In this document: positions 44,864 through 53,087 of the stretch, one piece after another | How the letters are laid out: every line of letters begins with the position of its first letter | Position numbering within the stretch: position 1 is the first letter of the stretch | Source: Streptomyces sp. NBC_00236 | GTDB lineage: Bacteria; Actinomycetota; Actinomycetes; Streptomycetales; Streptomycetaceae | Assembly (NCBI RefSeq): GCF_036195045.1 | Contig: NZ_CP108100.1 | Span: forward strand, 3,596,001-3,660,000 | DNA length: 64,000 nucleotides | Reading direction: 5' to 3' | The notes under the pieces: model-generated | The model's input: the letters and a program-made list of their open reading frames with translations, nothing else | What the model was told of the DNA's origin: nothing | The model's database searches: none | Translations under genes and position numbers: made by a program

Positions 44864-45148
44864 TCAGGAAAGCAGCGCGCTGCGCAGTCTTGCCGGGTCC
44901 ACGCGCCAGAACGTGTGCTGTTCGTTATCTACGAGCACCACGGGGATCTGCTCCCAGTACTCCTTGTACAACTCCTCGTCCCGGGTGATGTCCTTCTCCT
45001 CCCAGGAAGCACCGGTCTCCTCGCAGACCGCCCGCACCACCGCCCGGGCGTCGTCGCAGAGGTGACACCCCGGCTTCCCGACCAGGGTCACCACGCGGTC
45101 GGCGGGCTTCTTCTTCGTACGACGCAGCAGGGCACTCATACCTTTCAT
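44864..45148 (-). CDS. Glutaredoxin-like protein
   Basis: A 94-residue thioredoxin-fold protein. VVTLVGKPGCHLCDDARAVV contains a C-x-x-C active site (CHLC), and PVVLVDNEQHTFWRVDP supplies the cis-Pro region. This small glutaredoxin-like family (DUF836 type) regularly lies beside rex in streptomycetes. An in-frame ATG at 45139 is an alternative start. It probably takes part in thiol redox balance; its partner is not known. Confidence 0.85.
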   Translation of the reverse strand: MKGMSALLRRTKKKPADRVVTLVGKPGCHLCDDARAVVRAVCEETGASWEEKDITRDEELYKEYWEQIPVVLVDNEQHTFWRVDPARLRSALLS

Positions 45149-45365
45149 TCTGCGCCGCCCCCGGGCCCGATCCGACCTCCGCGCGGCCCCTGCCCGGCCC
45201 CGCTTCGGCCCCGAACCGGCCCCGAACCGGCCCCGAAGCGGTCTTGAGCCGGCCTTGAACCATTACGCCCGGGAATCGCCCGTTTAACGCGTCGGTCTCC
45301 GAGAGTTCACGCCGCCGCATCCCGGCAGGTCGGGAAGGAGCGGGGTGACTGGCTATGCTCACGGC

Positions 45366-46310
45366 ATGGCCGCTCTTGGATGGCTCACACCGCGTAGGCG
45401 TTCCGCGACAGCACGCAGCGTGCTGGCCGGCGAAGCAGCGGCGGAGGCAGCACGGAAGTCCTCGCTCGCCGCCGAGCAGTCCGACGGTGCCGAGGACGGC
45501 GCCGCGCAGGACGGGGAACCCGAGTTCCCCGTCGTCGGCGACGACCGGGCCGCCGCCTTCTTCGACCTCGACAACACCGTCATGCAGGGCGCCGCGATCT
45601 TCCACTTCGGCCGCGGCCTGTACAAGCGGAAGTTCTTCGAGCGCCGCGAGCTCACCCGGTTCGCCTGGCAGCAGGCCTGGTTCCGGCTGGCCGGCGTCGA
45701 GGACCCCGAACACATGCAGGACGCCCGCGACAGCGCCCTGTCCATCGTCAAGGGCCATCGCGTCTCCGAGCTGATGTCGATCGGCGAGGAGATCTACGAC
45801 GAGTACATGGCCGACCGCATCTGGCCCGGCACCCGCGCGCTCGCCCAGGCCCACCTCGACGCCGGCCAGAAGGTCTGGCTGGTCACCGCCGCCCCGGTGG
45901 AGACCGCCACGATCATCGCCCGCCGGCTCGGCCTGACCGGCGCGCTGGGCACCGTCGCCGAATCGGTCGACGGCGTCTACACCGGGCGCCTGGTCGGCGA
46001 ACCCCTGCACGGCCCGGCGAAGGCCGAGGCGGTACGCGCCCTGGCCGCGGCCGAGGGACTGGACCTGGCCCGCTGCGCGGCGTACAGCGACTCGCACAAC
46101 GACATCCCGATGCTGTCCCTGGTCGGGCACCCGTACGCGATCAACCCGGACACCAAGCTCCGCAAGCACGCGCGCGCCCGGGACTGGCGGCTGCGCGACT
46201 ACCGGACCGGCCGCAAGGCCGCCAAGGTCGGCATCCCGGCCGCCGCCGGCGTGGGCGCCCTCGCCGGCGGCACCGCGGCAGCCGTCGCCCTGCACCGCCG
46301 TCGCCACTGA
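45366..46310 (+). CDS. HAD-IB family phosphatase (SerB/CicA-like)
   Basis: A 314-residue HAD hydrolase. The nucleophile motif is [13 protein letters not shown] (DxDxT), motif II is [10 protein letters not shown], and motif III/IV is [14 protein letters not shown] helical cap ([40 protein letters not shown]) sits between. The C-terminus has a basic stretch and an Ala/Gly helix ([20 protein letters not shown]) that may touch the membrane, ending LHRRRH. The CicA/HAD-IB group acts on phosphoserine- or glycerophosphate-like substrates. Its 3' end is copied twice downstream. The ATG at 45366 is chosen over an upstream GTG for lack of a better ribosome-binding site. Confidence 0.88.
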   Translation: MAALGWLTPRRRSATARSVLAGEAAAEAARKSSLAAEQSDGAEDGAAQDGEPEFPVVGDDRAAAFFDLDNTVMQGAAIFHFGRGLYKRKFFERRELTRFAWQQAWFRLAGVEDPEHMQDARDSALSIVKGHRVSELMSIGEEIYDEYMADRIWPGTRALAQAHLDAGQKVWLVTAAPVETATIIARRLGLTGALGTVAESVDGVYTGRLVGEPLHGPAKAEAVRALAAAEGLDLARCAAYSDSHNDIPMLSLVGHPYAINPDTKLRKHARARDWRLRDYRTGRKAAKVGIPAAAGVGALAGGTAAAVALHRRRH

Positions 46311-46650
46311 CCCTCCCCGGCCGCAGGCCACCGGGGCCGCAGGCCACCGGGGCCGCAGGCCACCGGGGCCGGGCCACGCCCGGCCCCCTGCACCGCCGTC
46401 GCCACTGACCCTCCCCGGCCGCAGGCCACCGGGGCCGCAGGCCACCGGGGCCGGGCCACGCCCGGCCCCCTGCACCGCCGTCGCCACTGACCCTCCCCGG
46501 CCGCAGGCCGCCGGGGCCGCAGGCCGCCGGGGCCGCAGGCCGCCGGGGCCGCAGGCCGCCGGGGCCGCAGGCCGCCGGGGCCGCAGGCCACCGGGGCCGC
46601 AGGCCACCGGGGCCGCAGGCCGCCGGGGCCGGGCCACGCCCGGCCCCCTG
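46291..46650. repeat. Nested repeat array: triplicated 3' end of the HAD gene plus thirteen 16-bp units
   Basis: A 30-bp segment containing the last codons and stop of the HAD gene occurs at 46291-46320, 46389-46418 and 46471-46500. Each copy is followed by tandem 16-bp units (CCGCAGGCCACCGGGG or a one-base variant): three, two and eight copies. Each block then ends in a GGGGCCGGGC-CAC-GCCCGGCCCC hairpin. The array fills most of the 643-nt gap before bldN. From about 46660 to 46953 lies the bldN upstream region with ordinary sequence. Confidence 0.93.
46365..46387. terminator. Hairpin following the HAD gene, first of three copies
   Basis: GGGGCCGGGC (46365-46374) and GCCCGGCCCC (46378-46387) pair perfectly across a 3-nt loop. 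The hairpin is repeated in the two downstream copies of the block, so termination is likely redundant. Confidence 0.7.
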
Positions 46651-46892
46651 CCGCCAATCGGGACCCCATACCCACCGACCGCTCCGGCCAGTCGGGTTAC
46701 CCGCACTCGACCACAACCCGTCGCGGCCTGTGACAGATCTCGAAGTAATCCGATCAATAACCGGTCACGATGTGCTACTTGATGCGTCGAATAGTCGCTA
46801 CAGAAGCGACGTAATCGATGATTTGAGCAACTGGGTGTAGCACTGCCTGTACGAAGCGTTATTCTCCTCAGACGCATTCCGGAACCCACCAC

Positions 46893-46908
46893 TCACTACG
46901 ACGAGTGA
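46893..46908. promoter_or_regulatory. Inverted repeat TCACT-N6-AGTGA upstream of bldN
   Basis: Arms at 46893-46897 and 46904-46908, 46 nt before the GTG. bldN is a known BldD target in S. coelicolor; this repeat resembles a BldD site in its TCAC/GTGA ends but its spacing is 2 nt longer than the published consensus, so the assignment is tentative. Confidence 0.35.
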
Positions 46909-46953
46909 CGGTTTCGCACTGCACGTGATGGAAGCTCTGCCTCTGGGAGTCCC

Positions 46954-47730
46954 GTGTACCCACACGTCGGGGTTGACGCCTCGGGCCTGGCTACGCTGCG
47001 CGCAACGGTCGGCGACCGCTTGCGCGGCTTCGTCCCCACCGCGTACGCCGTACCCGCCTTTGCCACCCCTGCACCTGCCGGCCCCTGCTACGCCCTGGCC
47101 GAACGCGGCGCGGCGGTCGGAAGACGCAGCAACCGCGGCGCAACGACCACGTCCACCGTTCGTCGGCCGACCGCCGACAGCGACAGCGCGCGCATGATGG
47201 ATCTCGTCGAGCGCGCACAGGCCGGTGAGGCTGACGCCTTCGGCCGCCTCTATGACCAGTACAGCGACACCGTGTACCGCTACATCTACTACCGGGTGGG
47301 CGGCAAGGCGACGGCGGAGGACCTCACGAGTGAGACCTTCCTCCGCGCCCTGCGGCGCATCTCCACCTTCACCTGGCAGGGCCGCGACTTCGGCGCCTGG
47401 CTGGTCACCATCGCTCGCAACCTGGTCGCCGACCACTTCAAATCCAGTCGTTTCCGACTGGAAGTGACCACCGGCGAGATGCTCGACGCCAACGAGGTCG
47501 AGCGCAGCCCCGAGGACTCCGTCCTGGAGTCCCTCTCCAATGCCGCACTGCTGCAAGCCGTGCGCCGACTCAACCCCCAGCAGCAGGAGTGCGTGACCCT
47601 GCGCTTCCTGCAAGGCCTCTCGGTCGCCGAGACCGCCCGGGTGATGGGCAAGAACGAGGGCGCGATCAAGACCCTGCAGTACCGCGCCGTCCGCACTCTC
47701 GCCCGGCTCCTTCCGGACGATGCCCGCTGA
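46954..47730 (+). CDS. bldN: Developmental ECF sigma factor BldN
   Basis: A 258-residue ECF sigma factor needed for aerial hyphae formation. Like S. coelicolor BldN it has a long N-terminal extension (about 80 residues, MYPHVGVDASGLATLRATVG onward) that is removed to give the active protein. Sigma region 2 spans MMDLVERAQAGEADAFGRLY to TFTWQGRDFGAWLVTIARNL, and region 4 spans AVRRLNPQQQECVTLRFLQG to NEGAIKTLQYRAVRTLARLL. GTG 46954 has GGGAG upstream. The next gene encodes its anti-sigma factor. BldN transcribes chaplin and rodlin genes in the model species. Confidence 0.94.
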   Translation: MYPHVGVDASGLATLRATVGDRLRGFVPTAYAVPAFATPAPAGPCYALAERGAAVGRRSNRGATTTSTVRRPTADSDSARMMDLVERAQAGEADAFGRLYDQYSDTVYRYIYYRVGGKATAEDLTSETFLRALRRISTFTWQGRDFGAWLVTIARNLVADHFKSSRFRLEVTTGEMLDANEVERSPEDSVLESLSNAALLQAVRRLNPQQQECVTLRFLQGLSVAETARVMGKNEGAIKTLQYRAVRTLARLLPDDAR

Positions 47731-47955
47731 CCCGACCCCGGACCGAGTCACTCTCGGCGACATGTTCATCACGCACTGGTCCGATCATCTTTCGTGCGTA
47801 ACCCCAATGCCGCGCCGCTCGTTGTGCCGGTTGCAGGCTCCCTGTCGTCACTCCATGTCCGCAGACACTCACTCAATCGTGTGGATGCGCTCAAGGTGTG
47901 CAACCTTCCGGACCCACAGGGGAGTCGACCGTCATGACGAGAGGAGGTGCCGCCA

Positions 47956-49152
47956 GTGATCGCAAACGTTTCGGCACACCGGCGGGCGAACGCCTTCGCC
48001 CAGGCCCTGGAGGAGCAGTCGCTCCGCGGTGCGGCGGCCGTACAGCCCGAGGACCCGGCCGAACAGGCCGGCCCCGGACCGCTGTTGGCCCTGGCGAACG
48101 GCCTCGGTGAGCTACCGAAGCCGGAGTTGGATCCCGAGGTCAAAGTGGTGCAGCGAGCCCAGCTCGTCGCCGCCATGGAGGCCATGTTCGCCGAGGGCGG
48201 CGCGTCCGCGGACCCTACGGTGCCCGAACAACGGGGCAAGGGGGCCCACCGGGCCTCGCCACTCCGGAAACTGCGCCCCAGATCCCGCTGGACGAAGGGC
48301 CTCGCGGCCGGCGGACTCACCGTCGGTGTGGCCGCGGGAGCCTTCGGCGGAGTGGCCGCTGCCAGTTCCGACGCCCTGCCGGGTGACTCCCTCTACGGGC
48401 TGAAGCGCGGCATGGAGGACATCCACCTCGGCCTCGCCGACAGTGACACCGACCGCGGCGAGGTCTACCTGGACCAGGCCTCGACCCGGCTCAGCGAAGC
48501 CCGCAGGCTGATGGAGCGCGCCCGCTCCGGCGACCTGGACCACGAGCAGCTCGGCGAGGTCCGACGCACGCTGGGCCGCATGACCCACGACGCCACGGAG
48601 GGCCACCGCCTGCTCCACGCCGCCTACGAACGCGACGGCGCGATCGGCCCCATCCAGACCCTCGAGTCGTTCTCCCGCACCCACCGCGACAGCTGGAGCA
48701 ACCTCCGCGACCGCCTCCCCGTACAGCTGACCGACATCGGCGACCAGGTGAGCTCGGTCTTCGCAGCCATAGACCAAGAGGTCGAACCGCTGCAGTCGCT
48801 GCTCCCCCGCCCCCCGGAGACGGACAGCGGATCCAAGGAGTCCGGCACCACCGGCAACGGCTCGGCGCCGTCCTCCCGTTCGCACGCCCCGTCGCCCTCG
48901 TCGCCCTCCGGCACGCACGACGGCGGTACGGGTACCAGCTCCTCGCCCCGCCCGTCGGGCTCGGGCAGCAGCCCCGCGGACGGCCTGATCGGCGGCGGCA
49001 CGGACGGCCTCTTCGACCCGCCGTCCCCCGACGCCACCACACCGTCCCAGGACACACCGAGCACGACCCCGTCGCCGGACATCACCCTGCCGCCCCTGCT
49101 CCCCGGCCTGATCGGCGGCCTGGGAATCGACGCCCAGGACGACAAGAACTGA
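47956..49152 (+). CDS. rsbN: Anti-sigma factor RsbN (DUF5667), regulator of BldN
   Basis: A 398-residue membrane protein. The N-terminal about 110 residues are cytoplasmic (SAHRRANAFAQALEEQSLRG; PELDPEVKVVQRAQLVAAME), with a membrane helix at about 115-140 (GLAAGGLTVGVAAGAFGGVA). The outer region holds DUF5667 (LPGDSLYGLKRGMEDIHLGL, LDQASTRLSEARRLMERARS) and a long Ser/Pro/Thr/Gly tail. In S. coelicolor this protein (SCO3324) binds and inhibits BldN. GTG 47956 is preferred because an extended Shine-Dalgarno (GAGGAGG) lies at good distance; the GTG at 47947 overlaps it. A strong hairpin follows. Confidence 0.93.
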   Translation: MIANVSAHRRANAFAQALEEQSLRGAAAVQPEDPAEQAGPGPLLALANGLGELPKPELDPEVKVVQRAQLVAAMEAMFAEGGASADPTVPEQRGKGAHRASPLRKLRPRSRWTKGLAAGGLTVGVAAGAFGGVAAASSDALPGDSLYGLKRGMEDIHLGLADSDTDRGEVYLDQASTRLSEARRLMERARSGDLDHEQLGEVRRTLGRMTHDATEGHRLLHAAYERDGAIGPIQTLESFSRTHRDSWSNLRDRLPVQLTDIGDQVSSVFAAIDQEVEPLQSLLPRPPETDSGSKESGTTGNGSAPSSRSHAPSPSSPSGTHDGGTGTSSSPRPSGSGSSPADGLIGGGTDGLFDPPSPDATTPSQDTPSTTPSPDITLPPLLPGLIGGLGIDAQDDKN

Positions 49153-49157
49153 TAAAC

Positions 49158-49194
49158 ATCGCCGGACGGGCACGAACCAAGCCCGTCCGGCGAT
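49158..49194. terminator. Terminator hairpin after rsbN containing the dispersed Streptomyces element
   Basis: A perfect 14-bp stem (49158-49171 with 49181-49194) and a 9-nt loop starts 6 nt after the rsbN stop. Its right arm is part of AGCCCGTCCGGCGATTGAGG, also seen at 20272-20291. Confidence 0.88.
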
Positions 49195-49250
49195 TGAGGA
49201 CAAAGCCCGCGCCCAGGGCGCACCGGCACCCGCACCGCACCCGCACAACG

Positions 49251-50279
49251 TCAGAAGAACACCGAACGCCGCTGCACCAGCAACTTGTACAGCGTGTGCT
49301 GAATCTGCTCCCGCACCTGATCCGTCAGGTTGAACATCAGCATCGGATCCTCCGCCGCCTCCACCGGATACCCGTCCGTGGGAATGGGCTCACCGAACTG
49401 GATCGTCCACTTCGTCGGCAACGGCAGGGCCCCCAGCGGCCCCAGCCACGGAAACGTCGGCGTGATCGGGAAGTACGGAATGCCCAGCAGCCGCGCCAGC
49501 GTCTTCGAGTTGCCGATCATCGGGTAGATCTCCTCCGCCCCCACGATCGAGCACGGCACGATCGGCACCCCGGCCCGCAACGCCGTGGACACGAAGCCGC
49601 CCCGCCCGAAGCGCTGGAGCTTGTACCGCTCGCCGAACGGCTTGCCGATGCCCTTGAACCCCTCCGGCATCACACCGACGACCTCGCCCTGCCGCAGCAG
49701 CCGCTCCGCGTCCTCCGCACAGGCCAGCGTGTGCCCGGCCTTGCGGGCCAGCTCGTTCACGACCGGCAGCATGAAGACCAGGTCCGCCGCGAGCAGCCGC
49801 AGATGCCGCCCCGCCGGATGGTTGTCGTGCACCGCGACCTGGAGCATCAGCCCGTCCAGCGGCAGCGTCCCCGAGTGGTTGGACACGATGAGCGCCCCGC
49901 CGTCCGACGGGATGTTCTCGATGCCCTTCACCTCGACCCGGAAGTACTTCTCGTACACCGGCCGCAGCATCGACATCAGGACCTGGTCGGTGAGCTCCTC
50001 GTCGTAACCGAACTCGTCGACGTCGTACTCGCCCGTGACCCGCCGCCGCAGGAACGCGAGCCCGCCCGCGATCCGCCGGTCCCAGCCACCACCACCCGGG
50101 CCCTCAGAGACCACCACAGCCTCCTCCTGCCCCTCCGGTGGCGGCGAGGTACCCGGCTGTCCGGGCAGGGCGCTGACGGACCCTGTGCCGCGTCCCGAGG
50201 GCCGCCGGCGCGCGGCACGCGCCACACCCCCCGACCGCGAACGGTCGTCGTCGAACGGAATGACCTTGGCATCCGCCAT
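49251..50279 (-). CDS. Lysophospholipid acyltransferase family protein (PlsC-like)
   Basis: A 342-residue acyltransferase. A disordered N-terminus precedes the catalytic domain. GALIVSNHSGTLPLDGLMLQ replaces the standard H-x4-D motif with H-S-G-T-L-P-L-D, as seen in a known actinobacterial branch. EVVGVMPEGFKGIGKPFGER is the phosphate-binding PEG motif and FGRGGFVSTALRAGVPIVPC the third motif. It probably acylates lysophosphatidate or a similar glycerophosphate at the membrane. It lies 15 nt from the SDR gene and may be cotranscribed with it. The usual Streptomyces neighbours (bldN side) are kept. Confidence 0.88.
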   Translation of the reverse strand: MADAKVIPFDDDRSRSGGVARAARRRPSGRGTGSVSALPGQPGTSPPPEGQEEAVVVSEGPGGGGWDRRIAGGLAFLRRRVTGEYDVDEFGYDEELTDQVLMSMLRPVYEKYFRVEVKGIENIPSDGGALIVSNHSGTLPLDGLMLQVAVHDNHPAGRHLRLLAADLVFMLPVVNELARKAGHTLACAEDAERLLRQGEVVGVMPEGFKGIGKPFGERYKLQRFGRGGFVSTALRAGVPIVPCSIVGAEEIYPMIGNSKTLARLLGIPYFPITPTFPWLGPLGALPLPTKWTIQFGEPIPTDGYPVEAAEDPMLMFNLTDQVREQIQHTLYKLLVQRRSVFF

Positions 50280-50294
50280 CGTCGGTGCGCTCCT

Positions 50295-51383
50295 CTACCT
50301 GGCGCTCGGAGTCGGGTGTGTGTCGCCGCTGCTCCCCGGGGCCCTGCCGGTCCCCCCGGCGAACGGCAGCGCGGCCAGCCTGTCGACGGCCCGGCCCACC
50401 ACCGCGGGCGGCAGCAGCCCCGGCCCACGGCTGCGCGCGAACTCGGCGAAGGTCTCCGCCGTGGAGAACCGCGGGCGGAAGCCCAGGGTCTCGCGCATCT
50501 GGACCGTGGAGACCACCCTGCCATGGGTGAGCAGCCGGATCTGTTCCGGCGAGAAGTCCGTCATGCCGACCGTACGCAGCGCCTGCCCGACCCACGTGAC
50601 CGCGGGCAGCAGCAGCGGCATCGTCGGCCGCCCCAGCCGCCGCGCGCACTGCGAGAGCAGCAGCACCCCGTCCCCCGCGATGTTGAACGTGCCGCTGTTC
50701 AGCGTCCCGCGCCGCGGCTCGCCCGAGGCGATGCCGAGAACGTCGAGGACGTCGTCCTCGTGGACGAACTGGAGCCTCGGGTCGTACCCGAACACCGTCG
50801 GCAGGACCGGCAGCGCCAGATAGTCGGCGAGCGGCGAGTCCGGGTCGGGCCCCAGGATGTTCGCGAACCTCAGCACGCACACGGCCACGTCCGGCCTGCG
50901 GCGCGCGAAGCCCCGCACGTACCCCTCGACCTCCGCCGCGTCCTTCGCGAAGCCACCGCCGGGCAGCGACTTGGGCGGCGTCGTCTCGTGGAAGACCGCC
51001 GGATCGCGGGGCGCGGAGCCGTACACGCCCGTACTGGACTTGACCACCATCCGCCGGACCGACGGCGCCTTCTGACAGGCGCCGAGCAACTGCATCGTGC
51101 CGATGACGTTGGTCTCCTTGACCGCGGTACGCCCCTGGGCCCCGAGCGCCTTGCCGCTGACGTCCAGGTGCACGACCGTGTCGACCATGTGCTCGGCGAG
51201 GACCCTGGCGATGGCGGGCTGGCGGATGTCCGCGCGCACGAAGACGGCGTCGCCCAGCCGGTCCCCGGGCGCGACCGCGTCGACCGCGATCACCCGGTCC
51301 ACATCCGGTTCACGCTGGATGCGCCGCACGAACCGGCCGCCCAGCTGCCGGGCCGCTCCCGTGACGAGCACGACCTTCCCCAA
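50295..51383 (-). CDS. NAD-dependent epimerase/dehydratase (extended SDR)
   Basis: A 362-residue Rossmann enzyme. VVLVTGAARQLGGRFVRRI is the NAD site (TGxxxxxG). VVKSSTGVYGSAPRD holds the Ser/Thr region; the usual YxxxK is replaced by FAKDAAEVEGYVRG, so classical short-chain chemistry may be altered. RFANILGPD and LQFVHEDDVLDVL are extended-SDR marks. The start is TTG at 51383 with GGAAGG 8 nt upstream. The substrate is unknown; NAD-dependent nucleotide-sugar or lipid-linked sugar modification is the family norm. Confidence 0.86.
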   Translation of the reverse strand: MGKVVLVTGAARQLGGRFVRRIQREPDVDRVIAVDAVAPGDRLGDAVFVRADIRQPAIARVLAEHMVDTVVHLDVSGKALGAQGRTAVKETNVIGTMQLLGACQKAPSVRRMVVKSSTGVYGSAPRDPAVFHETTPPKSLPGGGFAKDAAEVEGYVRGFARRRPDVAVCVLRFANILGPDPDSPLADYLALPVLPTVFGYDPRLQFVHEDDVLDVLGIASGEPRRGTLNSGTFNIAGDGVLLLSQCARRLGRPTMPLLLPAVTWVGQALRTVGMTDFSPEQIRLLTHGRVVSTVQMRETLGFRPRFSTAETFAEFARSRGPGLLPPAVVGRAVDRLAALPFAGGTGRAPGSSGDTHPTPSAR

Positions 51384-51570
51384 GATCAGCGCCTTCCGTC
51401 GGTCTCCCGTGAGGTGAGTGGAAGGGGCGCCCGCGAAAAGGCACTCCCCCGGTCGTCACCGTAGCGGGTGGATGTTGCCCTGTGACGTCTGCGCGGCTGC
51501 GTTCTCCCGCGTCTTGGCCCGAATGTGCGCACCCGCCGTCCACACCGCCGCGTACCGGGCCCGCACAGCA

Positions 51571-51607
51571 CCGCAGCCCTCCCGCCTCATCGGCGAAAGG
51601 GCTGCGG
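51571..51607 (-). terminator. Terminator hairpin after the bS22 gene
   Basis: CCGCAGCCCT (51571-51580) pairs with AGGGCTGCGG (51598-51607), 21 nt downstream of the bS22 stop on the minus strand. Confidence 0.7.
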
Positions 51608-51627
51608 ATCTCACGAACTGCGTTCGC

Positions 51628-51726
51628 TTACTTCTTGTTGCGACGCTGAACGCGCGTGCGCTTGAGCAGCTTGCGGTGCTTCTTCTTGGCCATCCGCTTA
51701 CGCCGCTTCTTGATAACAGAGCCCAC
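51628..51726 (-). CDS. Small ribosomal protein bS22 (AURKAIP1/COX24 domain)
   Basis: A 32-residue, very basic peptide: [20 protein letters not shown] followed by [12 protein letters not shown], starting at GTG 51726. It corresponds to the tiny actinobacterial 30S subunit protein bS22 found at the decoding side of mycobacterial ribosomes and annotated at this locus in Streptomyces. More than half the residues are Lys or Arg. It is a separate short gene and easily missed because of its size. Confidence 0.92.
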   Translation of the reverse strand: MGSVIKKRRKRMAKKKHRKLLKRTRVQRRNKK

Positions 51727-51836
51727 GACTACCCTCGCTCACTTCTTCTTCACTGGTGCGGGGCGTCTGGGCCCACACGACCTACGTCGGCCTAGCCTAC
51801 CCGCCACCGCGTGAGGTACGTAATCCGAGGGGAACG

Positions 51837-52049
51837 TCAGGCCGTCCCCACCCCCACGAAGGACTCGCGGAGATACTCGTGAACCGCTTGCTCCGGCACC
51901 CGGAAGGACCTTCCCACCCGGATCGCCGGCAGATGACCGCTGTGCACCAAGCGGTACACGGTCATCTTCGACACTCGCATGACCGAGGCGACTTCCGCCA
52001 CGGTCAGAAACTTGACCTCGTTGAGAGGCCTCTCGCTGTCAGCAGCCAT
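51837..52049 (-). CDS. Excisionase-family (MerR-like) DNA-binding protein, BdtA-like
   Basis: A 70-residue single winged-helix protein: FLTVAEVASVMRVSKMTVYR and LVHSGHLPAIRVGRSFRVPE are the Xis/excisionase HTH pattern. A short basic/acidic N-terminus precedes it. At this position streptomycetes encode a conserved developmental regulator (BldC-like relatives; SCO3328/BdtA in S. coelicolor), and the surrounding order agrees. It is not linked to an integrase, so it acts as a regulator rather than a phage excisionase. The ATG at 52049 is preferred to the upstream longer start. Confidence 0.88.
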   Translation of the reverse strand: MAADSERPLNEVKFLTVAEVASVMRVSKMTVYRLVHSGHLPAIRVGRSFRVPEQAVHEYLRESFVGVGTA

Positions 52050-52177
52050 GACCCACCTGTACCTTCCGCACGAGACGCGCACCGGCTTCCCCTCCGGTGA
52101 CTCTTCGTCGTTGTGCGCTCACTCCCCAGATTAGGGGCGGGTGATGCGAGTGGGGAAGAGGAGAGACGATCGGCCGC

Positions 52178-52993
52178 CTACTGTGACAGACACGCCCGAT
52201 TGAGCACATAGCGCGTCAGCGGCAGGTAGTACGCGGACCGCACGCCGTCGTCGAGCGGAACGGCGACCGCCACCCGGCCCTCCGCCTCCCCGACGAACAG
52301 CGCCGGATCGTCCGTATCCGCCAGGCCGATCGCCTCGATGCCCAGCTGACCTGCCCCGCAGACCCAGCCGTGGTCCCCCACGACCAGTTCCGGCAGCGGC
52401 CCGCGGGCCTCCGCGGCAGCCTCCAGCGCCACCCTCAGCGGCAGCGGTGAGTGGGTGTGTGCGCCGGTGCCACCACCGGGCACCCGCGCGCCGGGTTCGC
52501 GCACCAGCGCGACTCCCCGTACGTAGTCGAGGTGGTACGTGCGTACCCCGAACCGGGTCGTTATGTCGATACGTCGCCCCTGCGCGGGGGTGAGTACGGC
52601 ACACCCGACCGCCGACAGCGCGTCTGCCAGCGCTGCGTAGAAGCCGATCAGCCGATGCGGATGCCCCGTCCCGAACAGCACCGGCGCCCGCCGGACCGCC
52701 GCGTCCGACAAACGCTCGGCAAACGCGTCAAGACCCGCCATCGTCCGCTCCGGATCGATCACGTCGGGACCCGACACATGGGCCGGGTCGTCCGAGACCC
52801 CGCACTTGTCGGCCATGAGCCGCAGCAGGTCCCGCTCCCCCCACCCCCGTCCGGGGTCGAGTCCGAGCGTCACCCGCGGGTCCCTGGCCGCGAACAGCCG
52901 ATAACTCCGCAGGCTCGTCTCCCGCGAGGTGGCCACGGGCCCGGCCAGCCGGGCCGCCAGCAGATGCGCACGCAGCGCTCCGGTGCTCAACAC
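52178..52993 (-). CDS. Phosphatase-like protein conserved in Streptomyces
   Basis: About 271 residues. TGHPHRLIGFYAALADALSA and RRIDITTRFGVRTYHLDYVR are conserved blocks, and VVGDHGWVCGAGQLGIEAIG and ADTDDPALFVGEAEGRVAVA sit in the C-terminal half. S. coelicolor has an equivalent gene annotated as a phosphatase between the excisionase-like regulator and acuC; I do not see a standard phosphatase motif, so the function is weakly supported. GTG 52993 follows GGGGGAG and is preferred to an upstream TTG. Confidence 0.75.
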   Translation of the reverse strand: MLSTGALRAHLLAARLAGPVATSRETSLRSYRLFAARDPRVTLGLDPGRGWGERDLLRLMADKCGVSDDPAHVSGPDVIDPERTMAGLDAFAERLSDAAVRRAPVLFGTGHPHRLIGFYAALADALSAVGCAVLTPAQGRRIDITTRFGVRTYHLDYVRGVALVREPGARVPGGGTGAHTHSPLPLRVALEAAAEARGPLPELVVGDHGWVCGAGQLGIEAIGLADTDDPALFVGEAEGRVAVAVPLDDGVRSAYYLPLTRYVLNRACLSQ

Positions 52994-53087
52994 CCTGCCG
53001 ATGCTCCCCCACCGCCGGCGCCCGGGGGCCAAAACCCGGATTCCGCCCCACAGTTGGCGTAACCGGAACGCGCCACCGTTCCGGCCG

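Noticed and set aside
46141..46716. Minus-strand frames with repeated ACGPGGLRP-type peptides
   Set aside because: They are translations of the 16-bp repeat array; composition and lack of a start site show no coding function.
51837..52049. Prophage or integrative element based on the excisionase-like gene
   Set aside because: There is no integrase, attachment repeat or other phage gene nearby, and the gene sits in conserved core order.
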